Notes: generated from the letters alone by a model not told the origin. Positions 15,377-24,178 are shown, counted from the first letter of the stretch. The stretch is DNA of 32,589 bases from Candidatus Izemoplasma acidinucleici (GCA_004195325.1 SDWO01000064.1:1-32589), one strand, 5' to 3'. Numbers and translations are program-made.

Positions 15377-15415
15377 TTTTTCTTTTACGTATATGATCAA
15401 GTGCAATTCAAATAA

Positions 15416-15469
15416 AAACTGTATCCAATTTCACATAATTACTTATGATCAATGTATAGGATACAGTTT
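15416..15469 (-). terminator. Terminator-like hairpin after the 15479-15925 gene
   Basis: An 11-bp perfect stem (AAACTGTATCC at 15416-15426 with GGATACAGTTT at 15459-15469) encloses a 32-base loop. On the minus strand it is followed by TTTTTATTT. It lies 9 bases after the stop of the minus-strand gene. Confidence 0.6.
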
Positions 15470-15478
15470 GATTTAATC

Positions 15479-15925
15479 TTATAGATATTTCTTAATAATT
15501 GATACGTATTTCTCTTCTTTTGTCTCTTTTGACAACCAAGTATTTAGTTCGAAAACGAGTTCTTTGATTTCTTTAGTAGAATCTAACACATCATTTACAT
15601 CGTTCTGCGGCCTGAACAGGTCGAATTGCAATATTTTTTTCAGATCATCTTTAGCTGTATAGTTCGTTAATGGTAGAATCGCTTCATCAAACCCAGTAAT
15701 AATTCTTTCACATTCAGAAGATAATATTTTGGTTTTCTTTCGCATACCGTATTCACGGTATTTATCCCAGATAAGACCTTCTAAAAATGAAAACTCATAT
15801 GCTTTTATGAATATTTGACTATTGTCTTCTTTGCCTTTACCTGATTGAAACATTACATATTTTTCAGTTTTTATAAGTGTCTCTTTATCTTGTAATGAGA
15901 AATCAAGTATCTTTGGTTTATCCAT
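15479..15925 (-). CDS. Hypothetical soluble protein
   Basis: A 148-residue charged protein with no signal peptide or membrane segment and no motif that I recognise. It is rich in Lys and Glu and looks mostly helical in its second half (about 90-148). The ATG has AGAGGT 7 bases upstream. It stands alone between its own terminator and a 185-base gap. The gap before it holds a 10-bp imperfect hairpin (16077-16102) but no clear terminator for the membrane-protein gene that precedes it, so the two minus-strand genes could be transcribed together. Confidence 0.7.
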   Translation of the reverse strand: MDKPKILDFSLQDKETLIKTEKYVMFQSGKGKEDNSQIFIKAYEFSFLEGLIWDKYREYGMRKKTKILSSECERIITGFDEAILPLTNYTAKDDLKKILQFDLFRPQNDVNDVLDSTKEIKELVFELNTWLSKETKEEKYVSIIKKYL

Positions 15926-16110
15926 CTTTTACCTCTTTCTAGTCTAATGACCTCGATAAGTCGATATGCAGATTTCTATAAGACAAAACATACATTCAAT
16001 TCATTCTTCCCTTATTATACTCTTTATATTCAAGCATTGATATGAAATACGCAAGAATAATAATTAGATTCTTTTGGATTTTTCTTATCAGAAAGAATAA
16101 TCAATTATTT

Positions 16111-17235
16111 TTACGTGCAAGACATTATATAATTCTTCGTTATTAATTCAAACAATGCGTAATATGTTAATCCGATATATAGATATCCAAAAATCATTGT
16201 AGGATCAATCTTTAACGTTCGATATCTTAATTTTAGTAGGATTAAGGAAGCTACTGAAGATATATACACCACTATTAATATCCAGGCGAAGACACTACTA
16301 TCAAATTGATTATTATATGCTACAACATACACAAGATACATTAAGATAAATAATCCCAGGAATATTTGGTATGGTACTGCATTTAAATATCCAGTCTTCT
16401 TTTTCTTAAATTGGAATCCAGTTACAATCACAGTAACTATAAGTAAGCATGATGTAATTATTGGCATTAGTATAGATACTTCATAACATTCTCCTGAGTA
16501 ACTTGTTATTAACTTGGTTGTACTTACAAATGAAAGGATGAATACAAAGAATGCGAAATATGTAATCACTATATATTTAACAAGTTTTTCGTTAAGCTCA
16601 TCTAGAGACCATTTTGTTTTTTTCATATATATAAATATATATCCGATTAAACTAAGTAAAACTGTAATCGTTACAGTATATATAATATTTTCCCATAAAA
16701 CATGAGATATTGCCTTATATGCATTGAGTAATTGAGCGAAATTATAGAATATATTAAATGTTGAAGTATTTGTCCCTACCCCTTCAACTACATACATATA
16801 CCCAATTGAGTAATAAGCAACAAGAAACAAGAAGGCAAAGTAAGATAAAAACTTTAACATCATATGATAGTAATCTTCTTTTACAGATTCTACTTGGTTA
16901 ACCTTTTCCTTGGCTATTGTGTTTTTATCCACATAAATCAATAATACTAAAGCGAAAATTGAATAGTATCCAAGCAATCTCACTATGATATAACTGTCAA
17001 TAAGATTGAATACATCTAGTAACATCATAATAATTACAATAACTATTATTACAAGTTCCTTATATCTTTTCTTTAGATCTAATATCACAAAAGCAAGAAC
17101 AACCGCATACAATGAGTAAGTGATATAAGGTTCAATCTTGTAGAATACACTATTCATACTCGGAACCTTAATTAAAGTACTAACTAGAATTGTATATAAG
17201 ATTATCCTAAAGAATAGATCTTTATTCTTTTTCAT
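16111..17235 (-). CDS. Polytopic membrane protein of unknown function
   Basis: The 374-residue product has about ten hydrophobic segments, the first at about 9-28 and the last near 345-367. Short basic loops lie between them, and one longer charged loop (KNTIAKEKVNQVESVKED) is near residues 104-121. There are no catalytic or transporter motifs that I recognise. AGGTGG lies a few bases before the ATG. A minus-strand TATAAT near 17268-17273 could be its -10 box, but no good -35 is seen. It is not part of a clear operon. Confidence 0.75.
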   Translation of the reverse strand: MKKNKDLFFRIILYTILVSTLIKVPSMNSVFYKIEPYITYSLYAVVLAFVILDLKKRYKELVIIVIVIIMMLLDVFNLIDSYIIVRLLGYYSIFALVLLIYVDKNTIAKEKVNQVESVKEDYYHMMLKFLSYFAFLFLVAYYSIGYMYVVEGVGTNTSTFNIFYNFAQLLNAYKAISHVLWENIIYTVTITVLLSLIGYIFIYMKKTKWSLDELNEKLVKYIVITYFAFFVFILSFVSTTKLITSYSGECYEVSILMPIITSCLLIVTVIVTGFQFKKKKTGYLNAVPYQIFLGLFILMYLVYVVAYNNQFDSSVFAWILIVVYISSVASLILLKLRYRTLKIDPTMIFGYLYIGLTYYALFELITKNYIMSCT

Positions 17236-17460
17236 AAAACCACCTGTTCCTTATTAATTTAGTTATATTATAAGTATATCACGGTGTATAGAAAATGAAA
17301 ATAAGTACTCCCTTTATTACGAAAAAAGGAAATGCTATCTTAATCCCAAAGGACGGAGTTTTTTTACTTTAACTTACACTTTGAAATTAGGCAATTACTC
17401 TTTTTACTTTTTGTAAAACGACCTCTTTAATTATTATTATACCGTCAGATACATTATTAA
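17236..17460. other. Intergenic region with an unassigned hairpin/T-run element and a 25-codon frame
   Basis: The gap between the membrane-protein start and the large lipoprotein is 318 bases. At 17307-17365 the arm ACTCCCTTT can pair with AAAG and GGAGT, followed by seven T residues, like a terminator of a short plus-strand RNA starting near 17280. The same stretch is an open frame, 17295-17372 (starting MKISTPFITKKGN, 25 residues), with only a weak GGTG ribosome site. I cannot decide between small RNA, small protein and chance. No riboswitch class was recognised. Confidence 0.35.
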
Positions 17461-17493
17461 TAGTTTGAATTTCAAACTACTGTATTCTATAAT
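17461..17493 (+). promoter_or_regulatory. Promoter with overlapping palindromic operator for the 1575-residue lipoprotein
   Basis: TTGAAT (17465-17470), a 17-base spacer and TATAAT (17488-17493) form a strong housekeeping promoter. A perfect palindrome with 9-base arms, TAGTTTGAA-T-TTCAAACTA (17461-17479), covers the -35 box, as expected for a repressor site. The transcript would start near 17500 with a leader of about 55 bases and AGAGG before the ATG. Confidence 0.7.
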
Positions 17494-17553
17494 GAAATTA
17501 TGAAGAACATAATATATTACACACAAATAAAATAAGGAAAGAGGTATTTTTTT

Positions 17554-20500
17554 ATGAGAAGGGCATATTTAATTCTATTAACTATGTTTTCAGTTTTATT
17601 CTTGTATGGGTGTGCAGAAGATGAAGAGGCTCCAGTTATCACAGTTGATAACCAGTCGATTACTCTCAATCTTGGTGATATGTTTACTCTTCCAGATTGT
17701 ACTGTTGAAGATAATGAAAATGATGATCTTACATGTGTAATCGGTGGAGATTCAGTTGATGTTGATTCAGTTGGAACATACACAGTAACATTCGATGCAG
17801 AAGATGACGCAGGTAACTCTGCGGATCAAATAGCTTTGGAAGTTACTGTTATTGATGAAGAAGTTCCTGTGATTAACGTTGACAATACTGATATCGTTTT
17901 GTCAATTGGCGATACGTTTACAATGCCTTCGTGTATTGTACTTGATAACTTAGATACTAACCTAACTTGTAGTATTAATGGAGACACTGTTAATACTAGT
18001 TTGATTGGTACTTATGTTATTACATTTGATGCAATTGATAATAATGGTAACGATGCTTTACAGATTACATTAGAAGTGTTTGTAGTCGATGACGAGGATC
18101 CAGTTATTAGTGTTGATGATTCAACACAAACACTTGTAGTAGGGGCTATATTTATCACCCCTGATTGTACAGTTGGTGATAATTATGATACCAATTTAAC
18201 ATGTATTATTGGTGGAGACACTGTTGATACTGCTTTAATTGGTACTTATGTTATTACATTTGATGTTACTGATTCTAATGGTAATGATGCTTTACAAGTT
18301 ACTTTAGAAGTGTTTGTAATTGATGATGAAGATCCAATGATTAGTGTTAATGATGAAACACAAATTCTTGAAGTTGGAACTGCATTTGTCTTACCGGACT
18401 GTATCGTTGTTGATAACTATGATACTGATTTGACATGTACGATTAGTGGAGACACGGTTGATGTGAATACTGTTGGTACTTATGTGATTACATTTGATGC
18501 GATAGATGCTCAACTAAATAATTCACCTCAGGTATTACTTGAAGTTAATGTTGTTGATCAAACTGCACCAGTAATGACAGTTGATTCTTCTACTATTGCT
18601 TTAATGATTGATCAACCATTTACAATCCCAGTATGTATTGTAAATGACAACTATGATACTGATCTTAGTTGTGTAGTTGGTGGAGATACTGTTGATATTA
18701 CTAATCAAGGTATTTATGTTATTACGTTTAACATCTCTGACACTAACGGTAATACTGCAGAGGAAATTATCTTAGAAGTAATAGTTGGACATTCAGGTAC
18801 TGTCACAGTTGGTGGCTTTATATTTAATATTGATACCCAAACAATAACAGGGTATTCTGGTCCAATGTTTGCTGATTTGATTATTCCAGATAAAATTTAC
18901 GGAGTTACTGTAATAGCAATTGGTGAATCAGTATTTGATGACCAGTATATTACAAGTTTAACAATTCCCGCTAGTGTTGTAGAGATAGGTGAATATAGTT
19001 TCTACAGTCGAATACTGAAATATGAAGATATTACTATACTTGGAGATTCTAGTAGATTCGACGATGTATGGGACGATATTGGATTACCATATCTTGAATT
19101 CGATGGATGGCATTATCATCCAGGAAATGGAACAATATATCGTTATGATGGATTTAGTAGTGGTACATTAGTAATTCCATCAGAAATTAATGGAACACAA
19201 ATCACAAGAATCGGACGTTATGTATTTGATGAGATGGATGAGTTTTATGCTTCTACAATAATAGTTTCTGAGGGTATTGAAGAAATTGGTGAAAGTGCAT
19301 TTAGTTATATTTACCTTTCTGAATTGCAGTTACCAGCTTCACTTACAACTATACAGAGCTCAGCATTTTCCAGTTCTGATATTGAAAATATTATTCTTAA
19401 TGGTGATTCAACGAGATTTGATGCTATTTGGTATGATGTAGGATTACCATGGGCAGTTGGAAATCAAACTTTATATGCAAGAGAGAACAACTATATTATT
19501 GAAATAGCTACCGGAAGACTTGTTGTATATGATGGTTATTTACCATATGATTCATCAGTTACCATTCCTGAAACTGTTGACGGAATATCTGTAATGATTA
19601 TCGGAAGAAATGTCTTTAGACATACCTCGATTTCATCAGTAAGTATTCCTAGTTCAGTTGTTGAAATACATGCAGAAGCGTTTCAACATCATAATTTGGA
19701 TAGCGTAACAATTCCCGCAACTGTACTTACAATTGGGGAGAATGCATTTTCTACTTATAACAGTGGTTATTCTTTACTAATATTAGGAGATGAAACTCGT
19801 TTTGATACTTTGTGGAGTGAAATTGGATTTCCAAATTCATTAAATCCTACATTTATCACATTTGAAGGTTTCTTGTTTGATCCTGTTAATGGACGCATTA
19901 TTAGTTATAATAATCAATCAACCACAGCCGTTGTTATACCTGAACAAATAGACGGACATGATGTATTAATAATTGGTGAAGGTGCTTTTGAAAGTTCTAA
20001 CAATAATATGACTTCTGTTATATTACCAAATACTTTAGTTACAATAGAATATGGTGCATTTGCTCAGAACAATTTAACAGAAATAATTATTCCAGAAAGT
20101 GTTATAGATATAAATAGTTGGGCTTTTGATAGAAATCCATTTGATGTTTCTGGTGTCACTATTCTCGGTGATGCTACTAGATTTGATACGAATTGGAGAT
20201 ACATTGGTTTCCCGTTAGAACAATTCGGGGCATACACTTTTGACAAACGTACGGGAACTATTTTAGGATATGATGTTAGTTTTGGATATGATGTTGTTAT
20301 CCCGTCTACTATTGACGGTGTGACTGTAACTTCTATTGGTTCAGACTCATTCTCTGACTTAGGAATTACTAGTGTCGTACTACCAAATACAATTAATAGA
20401 ATCGAGTACTATGCATTTGCATATAATTACCTGACAGAGCTTGTTATTCCTGAAGGAGTAAAAGTAATCAATGATGATGCCTTTTACGATAATGATCTTG

Positions 20501-22281
20501 CTTCAGTTACTCTTCCTTCAACGTTAATGGTTATTGGAGGGTATTCGTTTAATGGTAATGAACTAGAATCAATCACTTTACCTGAAAACTTGCAAATTAT
20601 TGAATATAGAGCATTTAGTAATAACTACTTAACTAGTATTACAATTCCTAGTTCTGTAGTAAGTATTGAACATATGGCATTTGGTTATAACGATATTGAT
20701 ACTGTTATAATTGAAGGTGATTCGGAAAGATTCAATGATCTTTGGGATTACATAGGATTGCCAATGGACTTAAGTCCGAATATAGTATTAAGTAGTGGTT
20801 TCTACTTTAATACCTTATCCGGTACAATTGTTTCTACAACTTTGGTAGAAGTTACTGCTTTAGTAATTCCATCAACCATTGATGGCTATCCAGTTGTTGC
20901 AATCTGGCATGAAGTGTTTGGAGATACAGAAATTGCGGAGTTAACAATACCAGCATCTGTTACCTATATTGGATACGATGCATTTGATCGCTATAGCCTA
21001 GAATCAATTACTATTCTCGGTATTGAGAATAGATTTAATCGTGATTGGGATGAAATAGGATTTCCTATTGAGTTAAATCCTGCTGTTATTACTGTGGATG
21101 GATTTTTATTTAACACTCTTACCGGTGAAATCGTTGATTATGAACTCACTTCAATCGAGACATTAGTTATTCCAACACAACTTAACGGAATTGATGTAAA
21201 TACAATTGGATATTTTGTGTTCCAAAATGTAGCAATTACGAATTTAACGATTCCTGCAAATATTACATATATTGAATATGGAGCATTCTCAAACAACAAT
21301 ATTGTTAGTTTAACAATATTGGGAGATGAATTTAGATTCTCTAGCAGATGGGATGAAATAGGATTACCAGTTGAATTTAACCCAGCGTTAGTATTATATG
21401 AGAACCTGTATTTCAATTTATTGACGGGAGAGATTGTGGAATGTAGCGCTCTAAGTTATGAAACATATCTTATTCCATCTGAAATAAATGGAGTAGCTGT
21501 AACTTCTATTGCACGTTACGCGTTTAATCACACAGAAATTGCACACCTTACAATTCCAGTAAGTATTATAGATATTAGTTATTCAGCATTTGATAGATAC
21601 GGATTTGAGTCAATTACAGTACTTGGTGATGAGCTTAGATTCTCAAGTAATTGGACTGGTCTTGGTTTCCCTATCGAAATGAATCCTTCTGTAATTGAAT
21701 TTGAAGGTATTCTATTTGATACATTCTCAGGCACTATTGTTGGGTCTGCTTTGGAATCAATTGTGACACTAACAATTCCATCAGAAATTAATGGAATTAC
21801 TGTTGTAGAGATTGAATATAGTTCATTTAGAAATGTGGATATTACTAATGTAATAATTCCCGCTACAATTACAGAGATTGGTGATTATGCATTTGATGAT
21901 TACAACCTTGAATCAGTTACAATCCTTGGTGTTGAACATCGATTTAATAGTGATTGGGACTATATTGGATTCCCAATCGAACTGTACCCTAACGTTACTT
22001 ACTTTAGTAATTACTACTTTGATGAGTCTAGTGGTACAATTGTTGGTTATGATGGTAGCAGTATTGAAGATTTAATTATTCTTGATGAAATAAATGGCAT
22101 AACTGTTACATCAATTAACAATCACGCATTTACAAACATTAACATTACAAATCTAACAATACCAGCAAGCATAACATTTATAGAAAATAGTTCATTCTAT
22201 TCTTGGGATGTGTATACAGTAACAATACTTGGAGATGCAACTAGATTTGATGAGGATTGGAACAATATTGGATTCCCATAA
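17554..22281 (+). CDS. Giant surface lipoprotein: five Ig-like units plus BspA-like leucine-rich repeats
   Basis: The 1575-residue product begins MRRAYLILLTMFSVLFLYGC, a lipoprotein signal with lipidation at Cys20. Residues 27-416 are five Ig-like (DUF5011/HYR-like) units of exactly 78 residues. Each has a C-x11-C pair (for example CTVEDNENDDLTC) and a GTYxITFD strand. The rest is BspA/TpLRR (LRR_5-like) repeat sequence with LTIPASVxxIGxxAF motifs. It is divided by ten copies of an ILGDxxRFxxxWxxIGFP motif; the last six are spaced exactly 101 residues. The protein stops directly after the tenth IGFP. Such proteins act in adhesion or surface contact; the ligand is not known. AGAGG precedes the ATG and the gene is monocistronic. 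Confidence 0.92.
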   Translation: MRRAYLILLTMFSVLFLYGCAEDEEAPVITVDNQSITLNLGDMFTLPDCTVEDNENDDLTCVIGGDSVDVDSVGTYTVTFDAEDDAGNSADQIALEVTVIDEEVPVINVDNTDIVLSIGDTFTMPSCIVLDNLDTNLTCSINGDTVNTSLIGTYVITFDAIDNNGNDALQITLEVFVVDDEDPVISVDDSTQTLVVGAIFITPDCTVGDNYDTNLTCIIGGDTVDTALIGTYVITFDVTDSNGNDALQVTLEVFVIDDEDPMISVNDETQILEVGTAFVLPDCIVVDNYDTDLTCTISGDTVDVNTVGTYVITFDAIDAQLNNSPQVLLEVNVVDQTAPVMTVDSSTIALMIDQPFTIPVCIVNDNYDTDLSCVVGGDTVDITNQGIYVITFNISDTNGNTAEEIILEVIVGHSGTVTVGGFIFNIDTQTITGYSGPMFADLIIPDKIYGVTVIAIGESVFDDQYITSLTIPASVVEIGEYSFYSRILKYEDITILGDSSRFDDVWDDIGLPYLEFDGWHYHPGNGTIYRYDGFSSGTLVIPSEINGTQITRIGRYVFDEMDEFYASTIIVSEGIEEIGESAFSYIYLSELQLPASLTTIQSSAFSSSDIENIILNGDSTRFDAIWYDVGLPWAVGNQTLYARENNYIIEIATGRLVVYDGYLPYDSSVTIPETVDGISVMIIGRNVFRHTSISSVSIPSSVVEIHAEAFQHHNLDSVTIPATVLTIGENAFSTYNSGYSLLILGDETRFDTLWSEIGFPNSLNPTFITFEGFLFDPVNGRIISYNNQSTTAVVIPEQIDGHDVLIIGEGAFESSNNNMTSVILPNTLVTIEYGAFAQNNLTEIIIPESVIDINSWAFDRNPFDVSGVTILGDATRFDTNWRYIGFPLEQFGAYTFDKRTGTILGYDVSFGYDVVIPSTIDGVTVTSIGSDSFSDLGITSVVLPNTINRIEYYAFAYNYLTELVIPEGVKVINDDAFYDNDLASVTLPSTLMVIGGYSFNGNELESITLPENLQIIEYRAFSNNYLTSITIPSSVVSIEHMAFGYNDIDTVIIEGDSERFNDLWDYIGLPMDLSPNIVLSSGFYFNTLSGTIVSTTLVEVTALVIPSTIDGYPVVAIWHEVFGDTEIAELTIPASVTYIGYDAFDRYSLESITILGIENRFNRDWDEIGFPIELNPAVITVDGFLFNTLTGEIVDYELTSIETLVIPTQLNGIDVNTIGYFVFQNVAITNLTIPANITYIEYGAFSNNNIVSLTILGDEFRFSSRWDEIGLPVEFNPALVLYENLYFNLLTGEIVECSALSYETYLIPSEINGVAVTSIARYAFNHTEIAHLTIPVSIIDISYSAFDRYGFESITVLGDELRFSSNWTGLGFPIEMNPSVIEFEGILFDTFSGTIVGSALESIVTLTIPSEINGITVVEIEYSSFRNVDITNVIIPATITEIGDYAFDDYNLESVTILGVEHRFNSDWDYIGFPIELYPNVTYFSNYYFDESSGTIVGYDGSSIEDLIILDEINGITVTSINNHAFTNINITNLTIPASITFIENSSFYSWDVYTVTILGDATRFDEDWNNIGFP
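17632..18801 (+). repeat. Five tandem 234-bp repeats coding Ig-like units
   Basis: The GG(A/T)-A(C/T)(A/T)-TA start of the conserved strand occurs at 17773, 18007, 18241, 18475 and 18709, always 234 bases apart. Units 2 and 3 are most alike at the DNA level and share GGTACTTATGTTATTACATT. No insertion or deletion has accumulated in any unit. Confidence 0.9.
20728..22242 (+). repeat. Five tandem 303-bp super-repeats in the leucine-rich region
   Basis: The Arg codon of the RF motif lies at 20728, 21031, 21334, 21637, 21940 and 22243, exactly 303 bases (101 residues) apart. Earlier copies are at 19054, 19414, 19798 and 20179 with spacings of 360, 384, 381 and then 549 bases to 20728. Those longer intervals hold extra leucine-rich repeats. 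Confidence 0.88.
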
Positions 22282-22331
22282 ATCAATAACACAAAACATT
22301 CAAAGGATTTTTGAATGAAAGTTCATAAAAA

Positions 22332-22360
22332 AAAAGACAAAACTTTATGTTTTGTCTTTT
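22332..22360. terminator. Bidirectional terminator between the lipoprotein gene and rsmH
   Basis: A 12-bp stem (AAAAGACAAAAC with GTTTTGTCTTTT) and a TTTAT loop has A-runs and T-runs on the outer sides. It lies between convergent genes, 50 bases after the lipoprotein stop and directly before the rsmH stop. A second hairpin without a T-run (CATTCAAA/TTTGAATG, 22297-22317) precedes it. Confidence 0.85.
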
Positions 22361-22362
22361 AC

Positions 22363-23412
22363 TTATGCTTTGATAGCCCATCTCATTTTTGTTGATTTCG
22401 CTCTATTATTAATTCTACATTCTTCTTCAGTTGGGCGAATAATCTCCGAAGATATTTCGCTATATATTCCTTCTTGTAATAAATGTTTAAATGATTTCTT
22501 AACCAATCTATCTTCACCTGAGTGGAACGACAATACCGCTATACGTCCACCTGGAGCTAATGTATAAGGTACTTTGTCTAGGAAGTTATAGATTGATTCA
22601 AATTCTTGATTTACATCTATTCGTAATGCTTGAAATGATCTTTGACATGATTTCTTGATATCTCTTTCTCTTGAATCTATTGGAAGAAACTGTAAAGCAT
22701 CACTTATTATCTTTTGAAGTTTTGAAGTTGTATCTATATAAACTCCACTTCTTTTAGCCTCCACAACTGCATTGGCAATTTCTTCAGCATATGGTTCATC
22801 AGAATTTTCTATTAACAATCCTTGAAGTGCTGGAGCTGATAAATTCATTAAACGCAAAGAAGCTGGTATACCATTTTCTGGATTCATTCTTAAATCTAAT
22901 GGACCATCTGTTTTAAATGAAAATCCTCTTTCAGGATTATCAAGTTGCATTGATGATACTCCCAAATCCGCTAATATAAAATTATAGTGTTCAAGTTCAT
23001 CCACTACCATATCAATATCTGAAAAGTTAATTAGTTTGGTTGTAAGAATATCTTCACCAAACCCACCCTTTTCTAATCTTGTTTTTGTTTTTGGTAATTC
23101 AATTGGATCTATATCAAGGGCATATAAATGACCTTTACCTTCTAATCTTTTCAACATTTCTTGAGTGTGTCCACCATATCCTAACGTTGCATCTAATCCA
23201 ATTTGTCCAGGTTCAATTTGTAGGAAATCAAGAATTTCTTTCACCATAATTGGGATATGCATTCCTGCTGGTGTACTTCCTTTTAGTTTTACTCTTTCAA
23301 CTGTTTCAGAGTATTTATCAGGATTTAATTCTTTATACTTCTCTTTAAATGCTTTGGGATATTTCCCTTTGTATCTAACTCTTCTTTTATATGGTTTCTC
23401 TTGGTTTTCCAT
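22363..23412 (-). CDS. rsmH: 16S rRNA (cytosine-1402-N4)-methyltransferase RsmH, long form
   Basis: A 349-residue SAM-dependent enzyme that methylates N4 of C1402 in the ribosomal P site. Its motifs are HIPIMVKEI at 52-60, DATLGYGGHT at 74-83, DLGVSSMQLDNPERGFSF at 149-166, PLDLRM at 171-176 and SFHSGEDRLVKK near the C-terminus. The core is normal, but a basic N-terminal extension of about 45 residues (rich in Lys, Arg and Tyr) precedes it. The gene stands alone instead of in the mraZ-rsmH-ftsL cell-wall cluster. It may be a second RsmH-type enzyme or the only copy in a lineage that lost that cluster. GGTGGAG lies near the ATG. Confidence 0.9.
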   Translation of the reverse strand: MENQEKPYKRRVRYKGKYPKAFKEKYKELNPDKYSETVERVKLKGSTPAGMHIPIMVKEILDFLQIEPGQIGLDATLGYGGHTQEMLKRLEGKGHLYALDIDPIELPKTKTRLEKGGFGEDILTTKLINFSDIDMVVDELEHYNFILADLGVSSMQLDNPERGFSFKTDGPLDLRMNPENGIPASLRLMNLSAPALQGLLIENSDEPYAEEIANAVVEAKRSGVYIDTTSKLQKIISDALQFLPIDSRERDIKKSCQRSFQALRIDVNQEFESIYNFLDKVPYTLAPGGRIAVLSFHSGEDRLVKKSFKHLLQEGIYSEISSEIIRPTEEECRINNRAKSTKMRWAIKA

Positions 23413-23506
23413 AACTGAATCTCCACCTTAGTTTATTTATCTATAATTTACATTACCTAATATACACTAAAACGTTCCTTATTAACATTATTTTATTATA
23501 TTTGTG

Positions 23507-23535
23507 TTGTATGTCGATAATTTAACTGATATACT
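23507..23535 (+). promoter_or_regulatory. Promoter of the TIR-like gene
   Basis: TTGTAT (23507-23512), a 17-base spacer and TATACT (23530-23535) form a good housekeeping promoter. The ribosome site AGAGGAG (23555-23561) and the ATG (23568) follow. The gene therefore has its own constitutive-looking promoter. Confidence 0.7.
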
Positions 23536-23567
23536 AATACAGCAAATAAGTATAAGAGGAGTTAATT

Positions 23568-24131
23568 ATGAAAAGAAATATTTATATATCAAATATACAT
23601 AGTGAATCGATGAATTACAAACATAAAATCATGGATCGTTTTAAAGGAAGAAAATATAAACATTCAGAAGAATCATTTGATGTAACTACAACACTTAAAA
23701 ATGGTAGTGATGAAGTTATCAAAATGGAAAAGAATGTATTACGTACTGATGTGACTGTCGTATTAATCTCAAGAAGCATTTTAGACGCTGCTTGGATTCC
23801 ATACGAAGTTGGGTTCTCATTAAAAGGACAAAATGAATCAAAGCCTAATGGTGTCGTAGGTGTCGTTATTCCTGATATAGGTAATGACTACAGTTATATC
23901 ATGAAAAAGGGCTCAAAAGGGATATGGCAAGCAGATAAGAAGAAATTACCTAGTGTTATCTCTTTGAATATGCTGAATGAAAAAGTAACTCAAAATAAAA
24001 ACAACATAAACTATGATTCATTCATCTCTGTTTATCGTTGGGAAGATTTTGTTAGAAACTTCGATAACTGTATTAATATTGCTTACGATAAAGCAAGTAA
24101 CCTTTCTGAAGACTACAACATCACAAAATAG
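23568..24131 (+). CDS. Orphan TIR-like domain protein (DUF1863/MTH538, ThsB-like)
   Basis: The 187-residue cytoplasmic protein has the plan of TIR-like DUF1863 proteins such as Thoeris ThsB. A first strand NIYISNIHSES (3-13) is followed by a helix. After the KNGSDEVIKMEKNVLRTDVTVVLISRS stretch comes the hallmark WIPYEVGFSL with Trp76 and Glu80, the likely catalytic Glu of NAD-cleaving TIRs. GVVGVVIPD follows near 95-103, and VYRWEDFVRNF near 155-165 resembles the YDWV segment of ThsB. In Thoeris, ThsB senses phage and makes a cyclic ADP-ribose signal for ThsA. No ThsA-like gene is in this window, so a lone defence or signalling role is inferred. It is monocistronic. Confidence 0.75.
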   Translation: MKRNIYISNIHSESMNYKHKIMDRFKGRKYKHSEESFDVTTTLKNGSDEVIKMEKNVLRTDVTVVLISRSILDAAWIPYEVGFSLKGQNESKPNGVVGVVIPDIGNDYSYIMKKGSKGIWQADKKKLPSVISLNMLNEKVTQNKNNINYDSFISVYRWEDFVRNFDNCINIAYDKASNLSEDYNITK

Positions 24132-24152
24132 CTATAATTTACAAAACATAAA

Positions 24153-24178
24153 AAAAAGAGGAGTTTACTCCTCTTTTT
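24153..24178. terminator. Bidirectional terminator between the TIR-like and DUF2339 genes
   Basis: An 11-bp stem (AAAAAGAGGAG with CTCCTCTTTTT) with a TTTA loop. It lies 22 bases after the TIR stop and contains the stop codon (24165-24167) of the convergent DUF2339 gene. Confidence 0.87.

Noticed and set aside
15950-16048. Plus-strand 32-codon frame starting MTSISRYADF in the gap between two minus-strand genes
   Set aside because: It has no ribosome binding site and no promoter or terminator, and its composition looks like chance.
16077-16102. Ten-bp imperfect hairpin downstream of the 16111-17235 gene
   Set aside because: On the strand of that gene no T-run follows. The T-rich side is on the plus strand, where no gene needs a terminator.
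17300-17366. Known riboswitch upstream of the large lipoprotein
   Set aside because: The conserved cores of c-di-GMP, preQ1, purine, SAM and THF riboswitches that I know are not present, and a promoter lies downstream of the element.
17632-22281. Possible CRISPR or other direct-repeat array because of regular spacing
   Set aside because: The regular periods of 234 and 303 bases lie inside one long open frame and encode protein domains.
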